Both the position numbers and the translations under genes were made by a program. The notes beneath the pieces were generated by a model. The model was given only the letters and a program-made list of their open reading frames with translations, did no database searches and was not told where the DNA came from. A stretch of DNA of 64,000 nucleotides from Pseudomonas wadenswilerensis (GTDB taxonomy: Bacteria; Pseudomonadota; Gammaproteobacteria; Pseudomonadales; Pseudomonadaceae), in contig NZ_UIDD01000010.1 in NCBI RefSeq assembly GCF_900497695.1, forward strand, positions 1 to 64,000. The letters run 5' to 3'. This document shows positions 8,629 through 20,279 of the stretch, piece by piece (the stretch's first letter is position 1; each line of letters begins with the position of its first letter).

Positions 8629-10049
8629 TCGCCATACCCAACCAGGCGTTGGGCCAGTGCCTTGGCCTGCAAAGCGACATCGGTCACTGCCGTACTTTCC
8701 CACCACAGACCACGCAAGGGTGGGCCCATGGCAAACAGGCGCCGACTGTAGCGGCCCTCGGCATCCTGCACGGCTCCCTGCGCATCCGCGGCGATGCCCA
8801 GTGCCAGGGGCCCTGGCTGGATCAGCCGGCGTTGCAGCAGGTTCTGCGGCAAAGGCCGGGCAACCCGGCGCCAATCGTACTCAATACCGGTGGAATTGAT
8901 CAGGGCGGCAGCGCTGATTCGCTCGACCTGCGTTTGCCCGCGAAAGCGCAGCCTTACCACTGGCTGCCCGTCGGCGCTGGTTTCCACACCCTGCAACGAC
9001 GCCGCATGAATGCGCAATCGCCCTTGTTCGACCAGTCGCGCCAGCAACGCCGCACCCTGCGGCGGCGAACGATGATGATGGCTTTCCCACCAGGGCCGGA
9101 GATGACGCACGAATTGGCGCTTGTGACGCTCGCTGGCCTGGCTCCAGAGCCTGGCGATATGCACGCGCACGGTATCCAGCGGCGCCTGCCAGTCGATGCC
9201 CTGCTGCCCGGCCGCCTGGCATTGCGCACGCAAGGCCCGCAGCAGTTGCAACGGACTGCACAGTGACAGGTCAGCCGCCAGGAAATCTTCCCACGCGGGC
9301 GGTTGACGGCGCACCTGCGGCAGCAGGCCGTGGCGGGAAAACACCTCGATCGGCCCGCGATGCCCGGCTGCCTGCAACGACACCACGGCATCGACCATGG
9401 TCAGCCCGGAACCGATGATGAGCACCCGGCCGTGCGCATCGATCGCCTGCATGGCCGGTATGTTCCAAGGGTCGACTGATGCCGTGTTCAGCGCATTGTC
9501 GCTGACCTGGGCGGTACGCGCAGCGGCAAACATGCCGGTGGCCAGAACAGCCCTGGTTGCGCGTAAAGTACGGCCATCCGCCAGGCTGACATCGACGCCC
9601 TGATCGTCCACCGCCAGATCAACGGCCTGGTCCTGGACATGCTCAAGGCAGGAGCCCTGTCGCGCACTCACCGCCTGCGCTTCGGCCAAACGCTGGCGCG
9701 CATACACGCCAAACAGCCCGCGTGGCGGAAACAGCTCGGCAACGGGCACCTGCTGCCCGGCTGATTCTGGCCAACCACCCGCTGCAATATGCTGGCCCAG
9801 CCACGTGGTCAGGTCGTCGGCATTGTCCGGGTCGACACTCATCCGTGCCGCGTTGCCATTGAGGGTATGCCCCAGGTGCGTGGCGCTATAGGCTTCACCA
9901 CGGCCTAGGTCGCTGCGCGGCTCGACGATCAGCAGGCGGCGTTGCCCCGGTTGACGCAACAGCTGCGCGGCCAGCAGGGCACCGCTCAAGCCACCGCCAA
10001 TGATCAGCACATCAGCCGCCGGGTTCTCGGGTTGTTCAGGGGCACTCAT
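8625..10049 (-). CDS. FAD/NAD(P)-binding protein, hydroxyacylglutathione-unrelated oxidoreductase family (COG4529-like)
   Basis: A 474-aa flavoprotein. The N-terminal Rossmann motif VLIIGGGLSGALLA starts near residue 14, and a second nucleotide-binding segment RVLIIGSGLTMVDAV lies near the middle, as in flavin-containing monooxygenase-like proteins of the COG4529 / lysine-ornithine monooxygenase clan. The end WWESTAVTDVALQAKALA is typical of that group. It is convergent with soxR and overlaps it by 4 bp, so co-regulation by SoxR is not implied. Substrate not predictable. Confidence 0.78.
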   Translation of the reverse strand: MSAPEQPENPAADVLIIGGGLSGALLAAQLLRQPGQRRLLIVEPRSDLGRGEAYSATHLGHTLNGNAARMSVDPDNADDLTTWLGQHIAAGGWPESAGQQVPVAELFPPRGLFGVYARQRLAEAQAVSARQGSCLEHVQDQAVDLAVDDQGVDVSLADGRTLRATRAVLATGMFAAARTAQVSDNALNTASVDPWNIPAMQAIDAHGRVLIIGSGLTMVDAVVSLQAAGHRGPIEVFSRHGLLPQVRRQPPAWEDFLAADLSLCSPLQLLRALRAQCQAAGQQGIDWQAPLDTVRVHIARLWSQASERHKRQFVRHLRPWWESHHHRSPPQGAALLARLVEQGRLRIHAASLQGVETSADGQPVVRLRFRGQTQVERISAAALINSTGIEYDWRRVARPLPQNLLQRRLIQPGPLALGIAADAQGAVQDAEGRYSRRLFAMGPPLRGLWWESTAVTDVALQAKALAQRLVGYGD

Positions 10050-10127
10050 GGCGTTCTCCGTCTTGTTTGCTACGGATAATAAGCAGCAAGACGCGCAAAG
10101 CGCAGCCCGACCGGTACCAAAGTAGGA

Positions 10128-11108
10128 TCAGCCCGCCCGGGTCGCGAGGCGTCGCCGGTAGTCGCTGGGGGCAAGCCCGGTCACCTTGAAGAACACCTTG
10201 CGAAAGGCACCTGGGTCCTGGTAACCGACACCCCAGGCAATCTGATCGATGCTGCGGTTGGTGAACTCAAGCATCCGGCAGGCCCGCCCCACTCTGACCT
10301 GCTGGCAGTATTCGGTGGGTTTGAGACCGGTGGCACTGCGAAAGCGACGCAGGAAAGTACGCTGCTCAAGGCCGGCGCAATCGGCCATGGCCGTCAGCGA
10401 AACGTCACGCGCACCGCTGCCCTGCAGCCAGTGCTGAACCTTCAGCACCGCCTCGTCGCCATGGTCCAGCCGTGGGCTGAAGACGCTGCCGGGCTGTTGC
10501 CCGCCGCTGACCCGTTCGACCGCGAGAAACCGCGCGGTCTCCGCCGCCAGCGTCTCGCCCAGGTAACGCTCGACCAGCTTGAGCCCCAGATCGGTCCAGG
10601 CCATCAACCCGGCCGAGGTAATGATGTCGCCGTCGTCGAGCAGCGGCAGGTTGGCTTCGACCTGAACCTGCGGAAAACGCTCGGCCAGTGATTGCGCGAA
10701 ATTCCAGTGAGTGGTCGCCGGGCGCCCATCGAGCAGGCCGCTGGCGGCGATGAAGAACACCCCGACGCAGACCGACACCAGCAACGCACCGTCACCATGC
10801 CATTGGCGCAGGTTGGCGCGGTAGCGTTCCAGCAATTCGGGCGAAGGGGCCTGGGTCAGGCTCGGCGGGATAATCATGGCGCGCACTTGATGACCCGTGC
10901 CGGGGTGCGTGTCGAACGTTACCTGCAATTGCCGATCAGGCGTCTCGCTCCAATGGCAAACGCGCAACTGTGGCCGCTCCAACGCCCCCAGCTCATGGCG
11001 CAGGCGATTGGCCACGGCAAACAGGTCGGTCAGGCCATGGACTGCGGCCAGTTGCGCGCCGGGATAGACCAGCACGCCAATTTCCAGAGTGTCCTGCGCC
11101 GTTGCCAT
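10128..11108 (-). CDS. GlxA-type transcriptional regulator (DJ-1/PfpI domain + AraC HTH)
   Basis: A 326-aa regulator with an N-terminal DJ-1/PfpI-like sensor domain (about 5-190, starting IGVLVYPGAQLAAVHGLTD) and a C-terminal AraC double helix-turn-helix (about 220-320, ending DPGAFRKVFFKVTGLAPSDY). This GlxA-like architecture occurs in regulators of amino-acid or amine catabolism in Pseudomonas. It is divergent from the isochorismatase-fold hydrolase, which is its likely target. ATG 11108 begins MATAQDTLE with GGGA upstream; longer starts add unconserved-looking sequence. Confidence 0.85.
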   Translation of the reverse strand: MATAQDTLEIGVLVYPGAQLAAVHGLTDLFAVANRLRHELGALERPQLRVCHWSETPDRQLQVTFDTHPGTGHQVRAMIIPPSLTQAPSPELLERYRANLRQWHGDGALLVSVCVGVFFIAASGLLDGRPATTHWNFAQSLAERFPQVQVEANLPLLDDGDIITSAGLMAWTDLGLKLVERYLGETLAAETARFLAVERVSGGQQPGSVFSPRLDHGDEAVLKVQHWLQGSGARDVSLTAMADCAGLEQRTFLRRFRSATGLKPTEYCQQVRVGRACRMLEFTNRSIDQIAWGVGYQDPGAFRKVFFKVTGLAPSDYRRRLATRAG

Positions 11109-11215
11109 TGTCAGTTTTTCCCGCCAATTTGTCGTTCGCGCCAATCCGCAAGCGCATCGCTCAAGCCTATAACTATCACCACGCCACAACCACTCCCCAG
11201 CATGAGGCTTTTGAG

Positions 11216-11773
11216 ATGAGCAAACAGGCACTGATCGTCATCGACATCCAGAACGATTACTTCCCCGGCGGCAAATGGACCCTGGACGGTGCCGATGCGG
11301 CGGCTGACAACGCCGCCAGCATCCTTGACGCCGCCCGCACCCGCGGCGACCTGGTGGTACATGTGCGCCACGAGTTCGAATCCAGTGATGCACCGTTCTT
11401 CACCCCTGGCTCCGAGGGTGCGCAGATTCACCCCAAGGCGGCTAACCGCGCAGGTGAGCCAGTGGTGCTCAAGCACAAGGTCAATGCGTTTTTGGGAACC
11501 GAGCTCAAGCATCTGCTGGATGAAGGGCAAATCAGCAACGTCACGGTTATCGGCAGCATGAGCCACATGTGCATCGATGCCGTCAGCCGCGCTGCCGCCG
11601 ATTACGGTTATGGCGTCACCGTGGTTCACGACGCCTGCGCCACCCGCGCCCTGGAATTCAACGGCGTCACGGTACCGGCGGCGCAGGTGCATGCGGCCTA
11701 TATGGCGTCGCTGGCCTTCGCTTACGCCCAGGTGATTTCCACCCAGGAATACTTGACCGACGCCAGCCGCTGA
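11216..11773 (+). CDS. Cysteine hydrolase of the isochorismatase/nicotinamidase fold
   Basis: A 185-aa amidohydrolase-type enzyme. The aspartate of the D-K-C triad is in VIDIQNDYF near residue 10, the lysine is in VVLKHKVNAF, and the cysteine is in GSMSHMCIDAVSRAA. GAGG stands eight bases before the ATG. It is divergent from the GlxA-type regulator, which suggests controlled hydrolysis of an amide or ureide-like substrate. Whether it acts on nicotinamide, N-carbamoyl compounds or an isochorismate-like ether is not visible. Confidence 0.82.
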   Translation: MSKQALIVIDIQNDYFPGGKWTLDGADAAADNAASILDAARTRGDLVVHVRHEFESSDAPFFTPGSEGAQIHPKAANRAGEPVVLKHKVNAFLGTELKHLLDEGQISNVTVIGSMSHMCIDAVSRAAADYGYGVTVVHDACATRALEFNGVTVPAAQVHAAYMASLAFAYAQVISTQEYLTDASR

Positions 11774-11794
11774 AGGCAGTGACCTGCCTCGTGC

Positions 11795-12370
11795 TCAGAT
11801 CACCACATTGCGCACGAAGCGGGTCGCCACTTCGCCGTCATTGCGGTAGGCGTAGCGGCGGTTGCTGGCAAAGGAGAAGAACTCGCCGGCATTGAGCAGG
11901 TGTTTTTGCCCCTCGACCTCCAGGCTCAGGCAACCTTCGAATACGAACAACTGCTCGCTCCAGCCATCGGCATCAGCCTCGCAGGGGTAGACCTCGCCGG
12001 GTTCGAGGCGCCACTCCCACAGCTCCACCTCGCGGGTGGCAGCGGAACTGGCCAGCAGCACGGCCTTGCTGCCGGGATGCACACCGGTCCAGGCCAGCTC
12101 GTTGATCCGGCTCGGGTCGCGGTTGTCCGGCGCCTTGATCAGGTCACTGAAGGCAACCTCCAGAGCTTCGGCGATCCGGTCGAGGGTGGTCAGGCTGACA
12201 TTCTTTTCGCCGGCCTCGATGGCCACCAACATCCGCCGGCTGACCCCGGACCTTTCCGCCAGGGCACTCTGGCTCAGCTCGGCGGCATGACGCAGGTGGC
12301 GAATGTTCTGGCTGACGTGCTGAAGCACCGACGCGCGTTGACTGGAATCTTTGTGCACTATATTGCTCAT
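11795..12370 (-). CDS. XRE-family regulator with C-terminal cupin
   Basis: A 191-aa protein with an N-terminal XRE helix-turn-helix (about 14-70; ELSQSALAERSGVSRRMLVAIE) and a cupin sensor (about 115-190; WSEQLFVFEGCLSLEVEG). It is divergent from an EamA exporter. The chosen ATG 12370 starts MSNIVHKDSS; upstream in-frame sequence lies in the divergent promoter and does not look like protein. The site GCACTATATTGC (12355-12366) covers codons 2-6, and the perfect palindrome GCAGTATACTGC lies just upstream, so autoregulation is likely. Such regulators often sense an amino acid or amine. Confidence 0.87.
   Translation of the reverse strand: MSNIVHKDSSQRASVLQHVSQNIRHLRHAAELSQSALAERSGVSRRMLVAIEAGEKNVSLTTLDRIAEALEVAFSDLIKAPDNRDPSRINELAWTGVHPGSKAVLLASSAATREVELWEWRLEPGEVYPCEADADGWSEQLFVFEGCLSLEVEGQKHLLNAGEFFSFASNRRYAYRNDGEVATRFVRNVVI
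12355..12366. promoter_or_regulatory. Candidate operator, second copy in the divergent region
   Basis: GCACTATATTGC matches the pattern GCAnTATAnTGC and lies inside the start of the XRE-cupin gene, 29 bp (about three helical turns) from the copy at 12384-12395. Confidence 0.45.
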
Positions 12371-12383
12371 CAATAGGGGTTGC

Positions 12384-12395
12384 GCAGTATACTGC
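12384..12395. promoter_or_regulatory. Perfect palindromic operator of the XRE-cupin/EamA pair
   Basis: GCAGTATACTGC is a perfect 12-bp dyad in the divergent region. It contains a -10-like TATACT for the rightward exporter gene, so binding would be expected to repress. It recurs with one change at 980-991 before the RhtA-like gene. Confidence 0.6.
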
Positions 12396-12442
12396 CCACT
12401 TTCACCGCAATTGTGCGTCGACCCTCTTCCGTGTGCAAGGCC

Positions 12443-13390
12443 ATGACCCCAACGAACGCTGCTGAACGCCCTTCCGTTTCCTTCCGGCTGAGCAAGGCCG
12501 AACTGGTGCTGGTGTTTATTACCGTGCTCTGGGGCGGCACCTTTTTGCTGGTGCACAACGTGATGACGGTCAGCGGGCCGATGTTTTTCGTCGGCCTGCG
12601 CTTTGCCGCCGCAGCGCTGTTTGTCGGCCTGGTCTCGGCCCGTTCGTTGCCCGGCCTGACCGCCACGGAGCTCAAGGCCGGGGTATTGATCGGCGTGTCG
12701 ATCATGCTCGGCTACGGCCTGCAGACCGTTGGCCTGCAAACCATCAGCAGCAGCCAGTCGGCGTTCATCACCGCTTTGTACGTGCCCTTCGTGCCCTTGC
12801 TGCAATGGCTGGTACTGGGCCGCCGCCCGGGCCTGATGCCAAGCCTGGGCATTGGCCTGGCATTCGCCGGCCTGATGCTGCTGGCCGGCCCTGGCGGTGG
12901 TTCGCTGCAGTTCAGCCCCGGCGAAATCGCCACCCTGGTCAGTGCCGTGGCCATCGCTGCGGAAATCATCCTGATCAGTCGCTATGCCGGTCAGGTCGAT
13001 GTGCGTCGGGTCACGGTGGTGCAACTGGCCACCGCTTCGGCGCTGTCGTTCATGATGGTGGTACCGACCCAGGAGCGCCTGCCGGACTTTTCCTGGCTGT
13101 TGCTGTTCAGTGCCGTGGGCCTGGGGGCGATGAGCGCGGTGATCCAGGTGGCGATGAACTGGGCACAGAAATCGGTCTCGCCGACCCGCGCCACCCTGAT
13201 CTACGCCGGTGAGCCGGTATGGGCCGGCATCGTCGGGCGCATCGCTGGCGAACGCCTGCCGGGCGTGGCCTTGCTCGGCGGTTTGCTGATCGTCATCGCC
13301 GTGGTGGTCAGCGAACTGAAGTTTCGCCGCCGTAGTGAAGAGCAGACGTCGCTGGAGGTTGACGCCGAAGAACGTGAAGCGGGCCTCTGA
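12443..13390 (+). CDS. EamA/DMT-family transporter
   Basis: A 315-aa inner-membrane protein with about ten helices in two EamA repeats (about 20-145 and 160-290). WGGTFLLVHNVM is the usual first-helix motif, and NWAQKSVSPTRATLIYAGEPVWA marks the second repeat. It is divergent from the XRE-cupin regulator and probably under its control. Start choice is uncertain: ATG 12443 is used, but GTG 12431 or 12433-proximal starts are possible because AAGG sits very close to the ATG. Exported substrate unknown; an amino acid or metabolite is the family norm. Confidence 0.82.
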   Translation: MTPTNAAERPSVSFRLSKAELVLVFITVLWGGTFLLVHNVMTVSGPMFFVGLRFAAAALFVGLVSARSLPGLTATELKAGVLIGVSIMLGYGLQTVGLQTISSSQSAFITALYVPFVPLLQWLVLGRRPGLMPSLGIGLAFAGLMLLAGPGGGSLQFSPGEIATLVSAVAIAAEIILISRYAGQVDVRRVTVVQLATASALSFMMVVPTQERLPDFSWLLLFSAVGLGAMSAVIQVAMNWAQKSVSPTRATLIYAGEPVWAGIVGRIAGERLPGVALLGGLLIVIAVVVSELKFRRRSEEQTSLEVDAEEREAGL

Positions 13391-13539
13391 TCGGCAAATG
13401 CCGTCTATCCTTTGAAAAAAACTGTTATAAAAAAAAGGATTTATACAGCGCTCTTGTAGGATTCTGCGACAGCTTGCGGGTTGGTGATCGACCAGTCGCC
13501 ACGTATGATCCCTTACAAACTCCTGCAGATTAGAAATCT

Positions 13540-16454
<2,915 letters not shown>

Positions 16455-16455
<1 letters not shown>

Positions 16456-16799
16456 TGGAAGAAGTCATTGCAATCGCCATTGGTGTGCTCGCCGCCTCCG
16501 GGGTCTGGCTGATCCTGCGGCCACGGACCTTCCAGGTGGTGATGGGCCTGTGCCTGCTGTCGTACGGGGTCAACCTGTTCATCTTCAGCATGGGCAGCCT
16601 GTTCATCGGCAAGGAGCCGATCATCAAGGACGGCGTGCCCCAGGACCTGCTCAACTACACCGATCCGCTGCCTCAGGCCCTGGTGCTCACCGCGATCGTC
16701 ATCAGCTTCGCCATGACCGCGCTGTTCCTGGTGGTGCTGCTGGCCTCCCGCGGCCTGACCGGAACCGACCATGTCGATGGCCGGGAGCCTAACGAATGA
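16455..16799 (+). CDS. phaC: Antiporter subunit C (MrpC/PhaC, NuoK-like)
   Basis: A 114-aa protein with three transmembrane helices, homologous to NuoK of complex I. VMGLCLLSYGVNLFIFSMG and DPLPQALVLTAIVISFAMTA carry the typical NuoK-like glutamate/proline-containing segments (PLPQALVLTAIVI is shared by all MrpC). It starts within the phaA stop codon and overlaps phaD by 4 bp, so translation is coupled through the operon. Confidence 0.92.
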
Positions 16800-18481
16800 G
16801 TTCGATGAACCAACTGATCGTCGCACCCATCCTGCTGCCGCTGCTGACCGCAGCGCTGATGCTGCTGCTCGGGGAAAAACGCCGGCCGCTCAAGGCGCGT
16901 ATCAACCTGATCTCCAGCCTGCTCGGGCTGGGCATCGCCATCACCCTGCTGCTATGGGTGCAGTGCCAGGGGCAAGCCAGCTCGATTGGCGTGTACCTGC
17001 CCGGCAACTGGCCGGCGCCATTCGGTATCGTGCTGGTGGTCGACCGCCTTTCAGCCTTGATGCTGGTGCTGACCGGCATCGTCGGGGTCAGCGCCCTGGT
17101 GTTCGCCATGGCCCGTTGGGACCGCGCCGGCGCCAGCTTCCACGCCCTGTTCCAGATCCAGTTGATGGGCCTGTATGGCGCGTTTCTCACCGCCGACCTG
17201 TTCAACCTGTTCGTGTTCTTTGAAGTGCTGCTGGCTGCCTCCTACGGCCTGATCCTGCATGGCTCGGGGCGCGCACGGGTCAAGGCCAGCTTGCACTACA
17301 TCGCCATCAACCTGCTGGCCTCGTCATTGTTCCTGATTGGCGCGGCGATGCTCTACGGCGTGACCGGCACCCTGAACATGGCTGACCTGGCCCTGAAAAT
17401 CCCGTTGGTACCGGAGGCCGATCGCGGCCTGCTGCACGCCGGCGCGGCGATCCTGGCCACGGCATTCCTGGCCAAGGCCGGGATCTGGCCATTGAACTTC
17501 TGGCTGGTGCCGGCCTACTCCTCGGCCAGCGCACCGGTGGCCGCGCTGTTCGCGATCATGACCAAGGTCGGCTTCTACACCGTGCTGCGCCTGTGGACGT
17601 TGCTGTTCTCCGGCCAGGCCGGTGCTTCGGCGTTCTTTGGAGGCGATTGGTTGATCTATGGCGGCCTGGCCACCCTGGGTTGCGCAGCGGTGTCGATACT
17701 GGCGGCGCAGCGCCTGGAGCGCATGGCCAGCCTGAGCATCCTGGTCTCGGCCGGCACCCTGCTGGCGGCGATCGGCTTCGGCCAGGCAACCCTGACCGCC
17801 GCGGCGCTGTTCTACCTGGTCAGCTCGACCCTGGCACTGTGTGCGCTGTTCCTGCTGGCCGAACTGATCGAACGTTCGCGCTCGGCCAACGAGATCCCCC
17901 TGGACGATGACGGCGACGGCCTGCCTTCGCCGGTAGAAACGCTGCACCCCCCCAAAGGCATCAACCTCGATGACGAGCAAAAGGCAGTGATCGGCCAGGT
18001 GATCCCCTGGACCATGGCCTTCCTGGGCTTGAGCTTCATCGCCTGCGCCCTGCTGATCATCGGCATGCCGCCGCTGTCGGGCTTTATCGGTAAACTCAGC
18101 CTGATCAGTGCGCTGTTCAACCCACAAGGCCTGGGCGTAACGCCGGAGCAGCCGCTGAGCGTCGAGGGCTGGATATTGGTGGCGTTGCTGGTGTTGTCCG
18201 GCATGGCCTCGCTGATTGCCCTGACCCGCGTTGGCATCCAGCGCTTCTGGACACCACAGGAACGCCCATCGCCGCTGCTGCGCCGTTATGAATGCATACC
18301 CATCGTGGCACTGTTGGGCTTGTGCGTCGTGCTCAGCCTGCGTGCCGAGCCATTGCTGCGTTACACCCAGGACACCGCTGCCAGCCTGCAGGACCCTGAG
18401 CAATACGTCAGCGCCGTGCTCGGCACCCGCCCCATCCCTGGACCAACCACCCTGGCTGCGAGTACCGAGGTGCAGCCATGA
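16796..18481 (+). CDS. phaD: Antiporter subunit D (MrpD/PhaD, NuoM/N-like)
   Basis: A 561-aa polytopic protein related to NuoM/NuoN and MrpA. Helix-rich throughout, with the conserved FVFFEVLLAASYGLILHG near residues 140-157 and FLAKAGIWPLNFWLVPAYSSA near 220-240, carrying the lysine of the proton path. A hydrophilic loop around residues 360-400 (DDDGDGLPSPVETLHPPKG) is a lineage feature. ATGA overlap with phaC and phaE. Confidence 0.93.
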   Translation: MSSMNQLIVAPILLPLLTAALMLLLGEKRRPLKARINLISSLLGLGIAITLLLWVQCQGQASSIGVYLPGNWPAPFGIVLVVDRLSALMLVLTGIVGVSALVFAMARWDRAGASFHALFQIQLMGLYGAFLTADLFNLFVFFEVLLAASYGLILHGSGRARVKASLHYIAINLLASSLFLIGAAMLYGVTGTLNMADLALKIPLVPEADRGLLHAGAAILATAFLAKAGIWPLNFWLVPAYSSASAPVAALFAIMTKVGFYTVLRLWTLLFSGQAGASAFFGGDWLIYGGLATLGCAAVSILAAQRLERMASLSILVSAGTLLAAIGFGQATLTAAALFYLVSSTLALCALFLLAELIERSRSANEIPLDDDGDGLPSPVETLHPPKGINLDDEQKAVIGQVIPWTMAFLGLSFIACALLIIGMPPLSGFIGKLSLISALFNPQGLGVTPEQPLSVEGWILVALLVLSGMASLIALTRVGIQRFWTPQERPSPLLRRYECIPIVALLGLCVVLSLRAEPLLRYTQDTAASLQDPEQYVSAVLGTRPIPGPTTLAASTEVQP

Positions 18482-18966
18482 AGCGCTTGTTCCCCGCCCC
18501 ACTACTGTCTCTGTCGCTGTGGTTGCTGTGGCTGGTACTGAACCTGTCGGTCAGCCCCGGCAATCTGCTGCTGGGTGCCCTGCTGGGCTTCGTTGCGCCG
18601 CTGCTGATGGCGCCGCTGCGCCCCCTTCCGATCCGCATCCGCCGCCCGGGCACCATCGCGCGCCTGATCCTGCGGGTCGGCGCCGACGTGCTGGTATCCA
18701 ACCTGCAAGTTGCCCGCGGCGTATGGTCGGCCAAGCGCCGTCCGCCGCGCTCGCAGTTCGTGCATATCCCCCTGGAGCTGCGTGATGCCCACGGCCTGGC
18801 CGCACTGTCGATGATCACCACGGTGATCCCTGGCACCATCTGGTCGGAGTTGGCCCTGGACCGCAGCATCCTCTTGCTGCACGTGTTCGATCTGGACGAT
18901 GAGACCCGGTTCATCGAGCACTTCAAGCACACCTATGAACGCCCGCTGATGGAGATCTTCGAATGA
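18478..18966 (+). CDS. phaE: Antiporter subunit E (MrpE/PhaE)
   Basis: A 162-aa subunit with two or three N-terminal helices (LSLSLWLLWLVLNLSVSPGN) and a cytoplasmic C-terminal part containing HGLAALSMITTVIPGTIWSE, the most conserved MrpE segment. MrpE supports assembly of the complex. Start and stop both overlap the neighbours by 4 bp (ATGA). Confidence 0.92.
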   Translation: MKRLFPAPLLSLSLWLLWLVLNLSVSPGNLLLGALLGFVAPLLMAPLRPLPIRIRRPGTIARLILRVGADVLVSNLQVARGVWSAKRRPPRSQFVHIPLELRDAHGLAALSMITTVIPGTIWSELALDRSILLLHVFDLDDETRFIEHFKHTYERPLMEIFE

Positions 18967-19241
18967 CTGGCCTGCTTGCCAATGCCATTCTCGCCAGCCT
19001 GTTCATCTTCGCCCTGGCCATGGCCCTGACCCTGGTACGTCTGTTCCGTGGCCCTTCGGCCCAGGACCGGGTATTGGCGCTGGACTACCTGTATATCCTG
19101 GCCATGCTGATGATGCTGGTACTGGGCATCCGCTATGCCAGTGACACCTACTTCGAGGGGGCGCTACTGATCGCGCTGTTCGGCTTTGTCGGCTCCTTCG
19201 CCCTGGCCAAATTCCTCCTGCGTGGCGAGGTAATCGAATGA
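18963..19241 (+). CDS. phaF: Antiporter subunit F (MrpF/PhaF)
   Basis: A 92-aa membrane protein with three helices. RLFRGPSAQDRVLALDYLY near residues 27-45 is the MrpF signature loop with its conserved aspartate. ATGA overlaps on both sides. Confidence 0.92.
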   Translation: MTGLLANAILASLFIFALAMALTLVRLFRGPSAQDRVLALDYLYILAMLMMLVLGIRYASDTYFEGALLIALFGFVGSFALAKFLLRGEVIE

Positions 19242-19603
19242 TCAATGCCAATGAACTGCCGTTCTGGGTAGAGGTGCTGGTCGCCGTGTTGCTGCTGCTG
19301 AGCAGCCTGTTCGCCCTGAGCGGCGCCGTCGGCCTGATTCGCCTGAAGGACTTTTTTCAGCGCATGCATCCGCCAGCACTGGCCTCGACCCTGGGCGCCT
19401 GGTGCGTGGCACTGGCCTCGATCCTGTACTTCTCGATACTCAAGGAGTCACCGGTACTGCACGCCTGGCTGATTCCGATCCTGCTGTCGATCACCGTACC
19501 GGTCACCACCCTGCTGCTGGCCCGCGCGGCACTGTTTCGCAAGCGCATGGCCGGTGATGAAGTACCTGAAGAAGTCAGCAGCGGGCGCGATCGCGGCAAC
19601 TGA
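19238..19603 (+). CDS. phaG: Antiporter subunit G (MrpG/PhaG)
   Basis: A 121-aa protein with three helices; GAVGLIRLKDFFQRMHPPA near residues 28-46 and LGAWCVALASILYFS are typical of MrpG. It is the last gene of the six-gene operon and is followed after 2 bp by the end of a convergent hypothetical gene, with no clear terminator hairpin between them. Confidence 0.92.
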   Translation: MINANELPFWVEVLVAVLLLLSSLFALSGAVGLIRLKDFFQRMHPPALASTLGAWCVALASILYFSILKESPVLHAWLIPILLSITVPVTTLLLARAALFRKRMAGDEVPEEVSSGRDRGN

Positions 19604-19605
19604 GA

Positions 19606-19812
19606 TCAACCCGTGAGTTGTTGCAGCTCACGGCGGACCATGGCCGCATACTCGGGCGGGCTCAATTGATAAAGCTGGGTTGCGACCCAGTCAAACCAGG
19701 CGGCCTGCATCTGTGGGCGTTGCAATAGCCACTGCTCGGCCAGGGCCCGTGCTTGCGCCTGGTGCCGAACATGAAAGTCGGCACGACTGGAGCGTTCGAC
19801 GGGCTCACTCAC
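19606..19812 (-). CDS. Hypothetical protein, 68 aa
   Basis: A small soluble protein starting with GTG (MSEPVERSSRADFHV) and rich in Q, A and W (AEQWLLQRPQMQAAWFDWVATQLYQL). Its start overlaps the stop of the upstream 156-aa gene by 4 bp (GTGA), which argues for coupled translation and a shared role. No family recognised. Confidence 0.65.
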   Translation of the reverse strand: MSEPVERSSRADFHVRHQAQARALAEQWLLQRPQMQAAWFDWVATQLYQLSPPEYAAMVRRELQQLTG

Positions 19813-20279
19813 TCGCTGGCCTTGAAGGTGGTCAGCTCACCCTTCTGCCACTTGGCAACCTTGCGAGTCACGGCTTTGAGAGTCTTGCTCAGGCCTTCCT
19901 GCAGCTGCTCTTTCGCGGCAAACACCAGCACCACGCTCTGCCCTTCTTTAAAGACGATACCTTCGCCTTCAGGAACAGAAACAAAGGCATAGTCACCCAG
20001 GCCATACACGGTCAGCTTGATCTCACGAAAGCGGATTTCCAGCTTGCCACCTTCACGGCTGGGCAATACGGCGGCACGAAAATGATCGCCGACCTTGAGC
20101 TCCAGTCGCTGTTTGTCATCCACCACCAATGCGGTTTCAGTATCGATCTCGGCCATGTACAGGCCTTCCGCGCTCTGTTCAGTGACATAAACAAAACGCG
20201 TTTGAAACTGTTTGACCAGTTTCGCCCTGAGGTCGCCCAGCACAAACAGGGCATGTGTATCCAGATTGCTGACTGCCAA
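19809..20279 (-). CDS. Hypothetical protein, about 156 aa, TTG start
   Basis: Soluble protein with a run of beta-type segments (RFVYVTEQSAEGLYMAEID, GDHFRAAVLPSREGGKLEIRF) and a lysine-rich C-terminus (KTLKAVTRKVAKWQKGELT). The TTG at 20279 is chosen because GAGGAA stands seven bases upstream; the in-frame stretch back to 20357 has no such site and reads as cysteine/alanine-rich noise. It is in a two-gene unit with the 68-aa protein. Function not recognised. Confidence 0.68.
   Translation of the reverse strand: MAVSNLDTHALFVLGDLRAKLVKQFQTRFVYVTEQSAEGLYMAEIDTETALVVDDKQRLELKVGDHFRAAVLPSREGGKLEIRFREIKLTVYGLGDYAFVSVPEGEGIVFKEGQSVVLVFAAKEQLQEGLSKTLKAVTRKVAKWQKGELTTFKASE

Noticed and set aside
11795..13024. 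A 409-codon frame on the minus strand that joins the XRE-cupin gene to a longer N-terminal part.
   Set aside because: The extra 218 residues run antisense to the EamA exporter and are Q/H/A/G-rich shadow sequence; the real start is ATG 12370.
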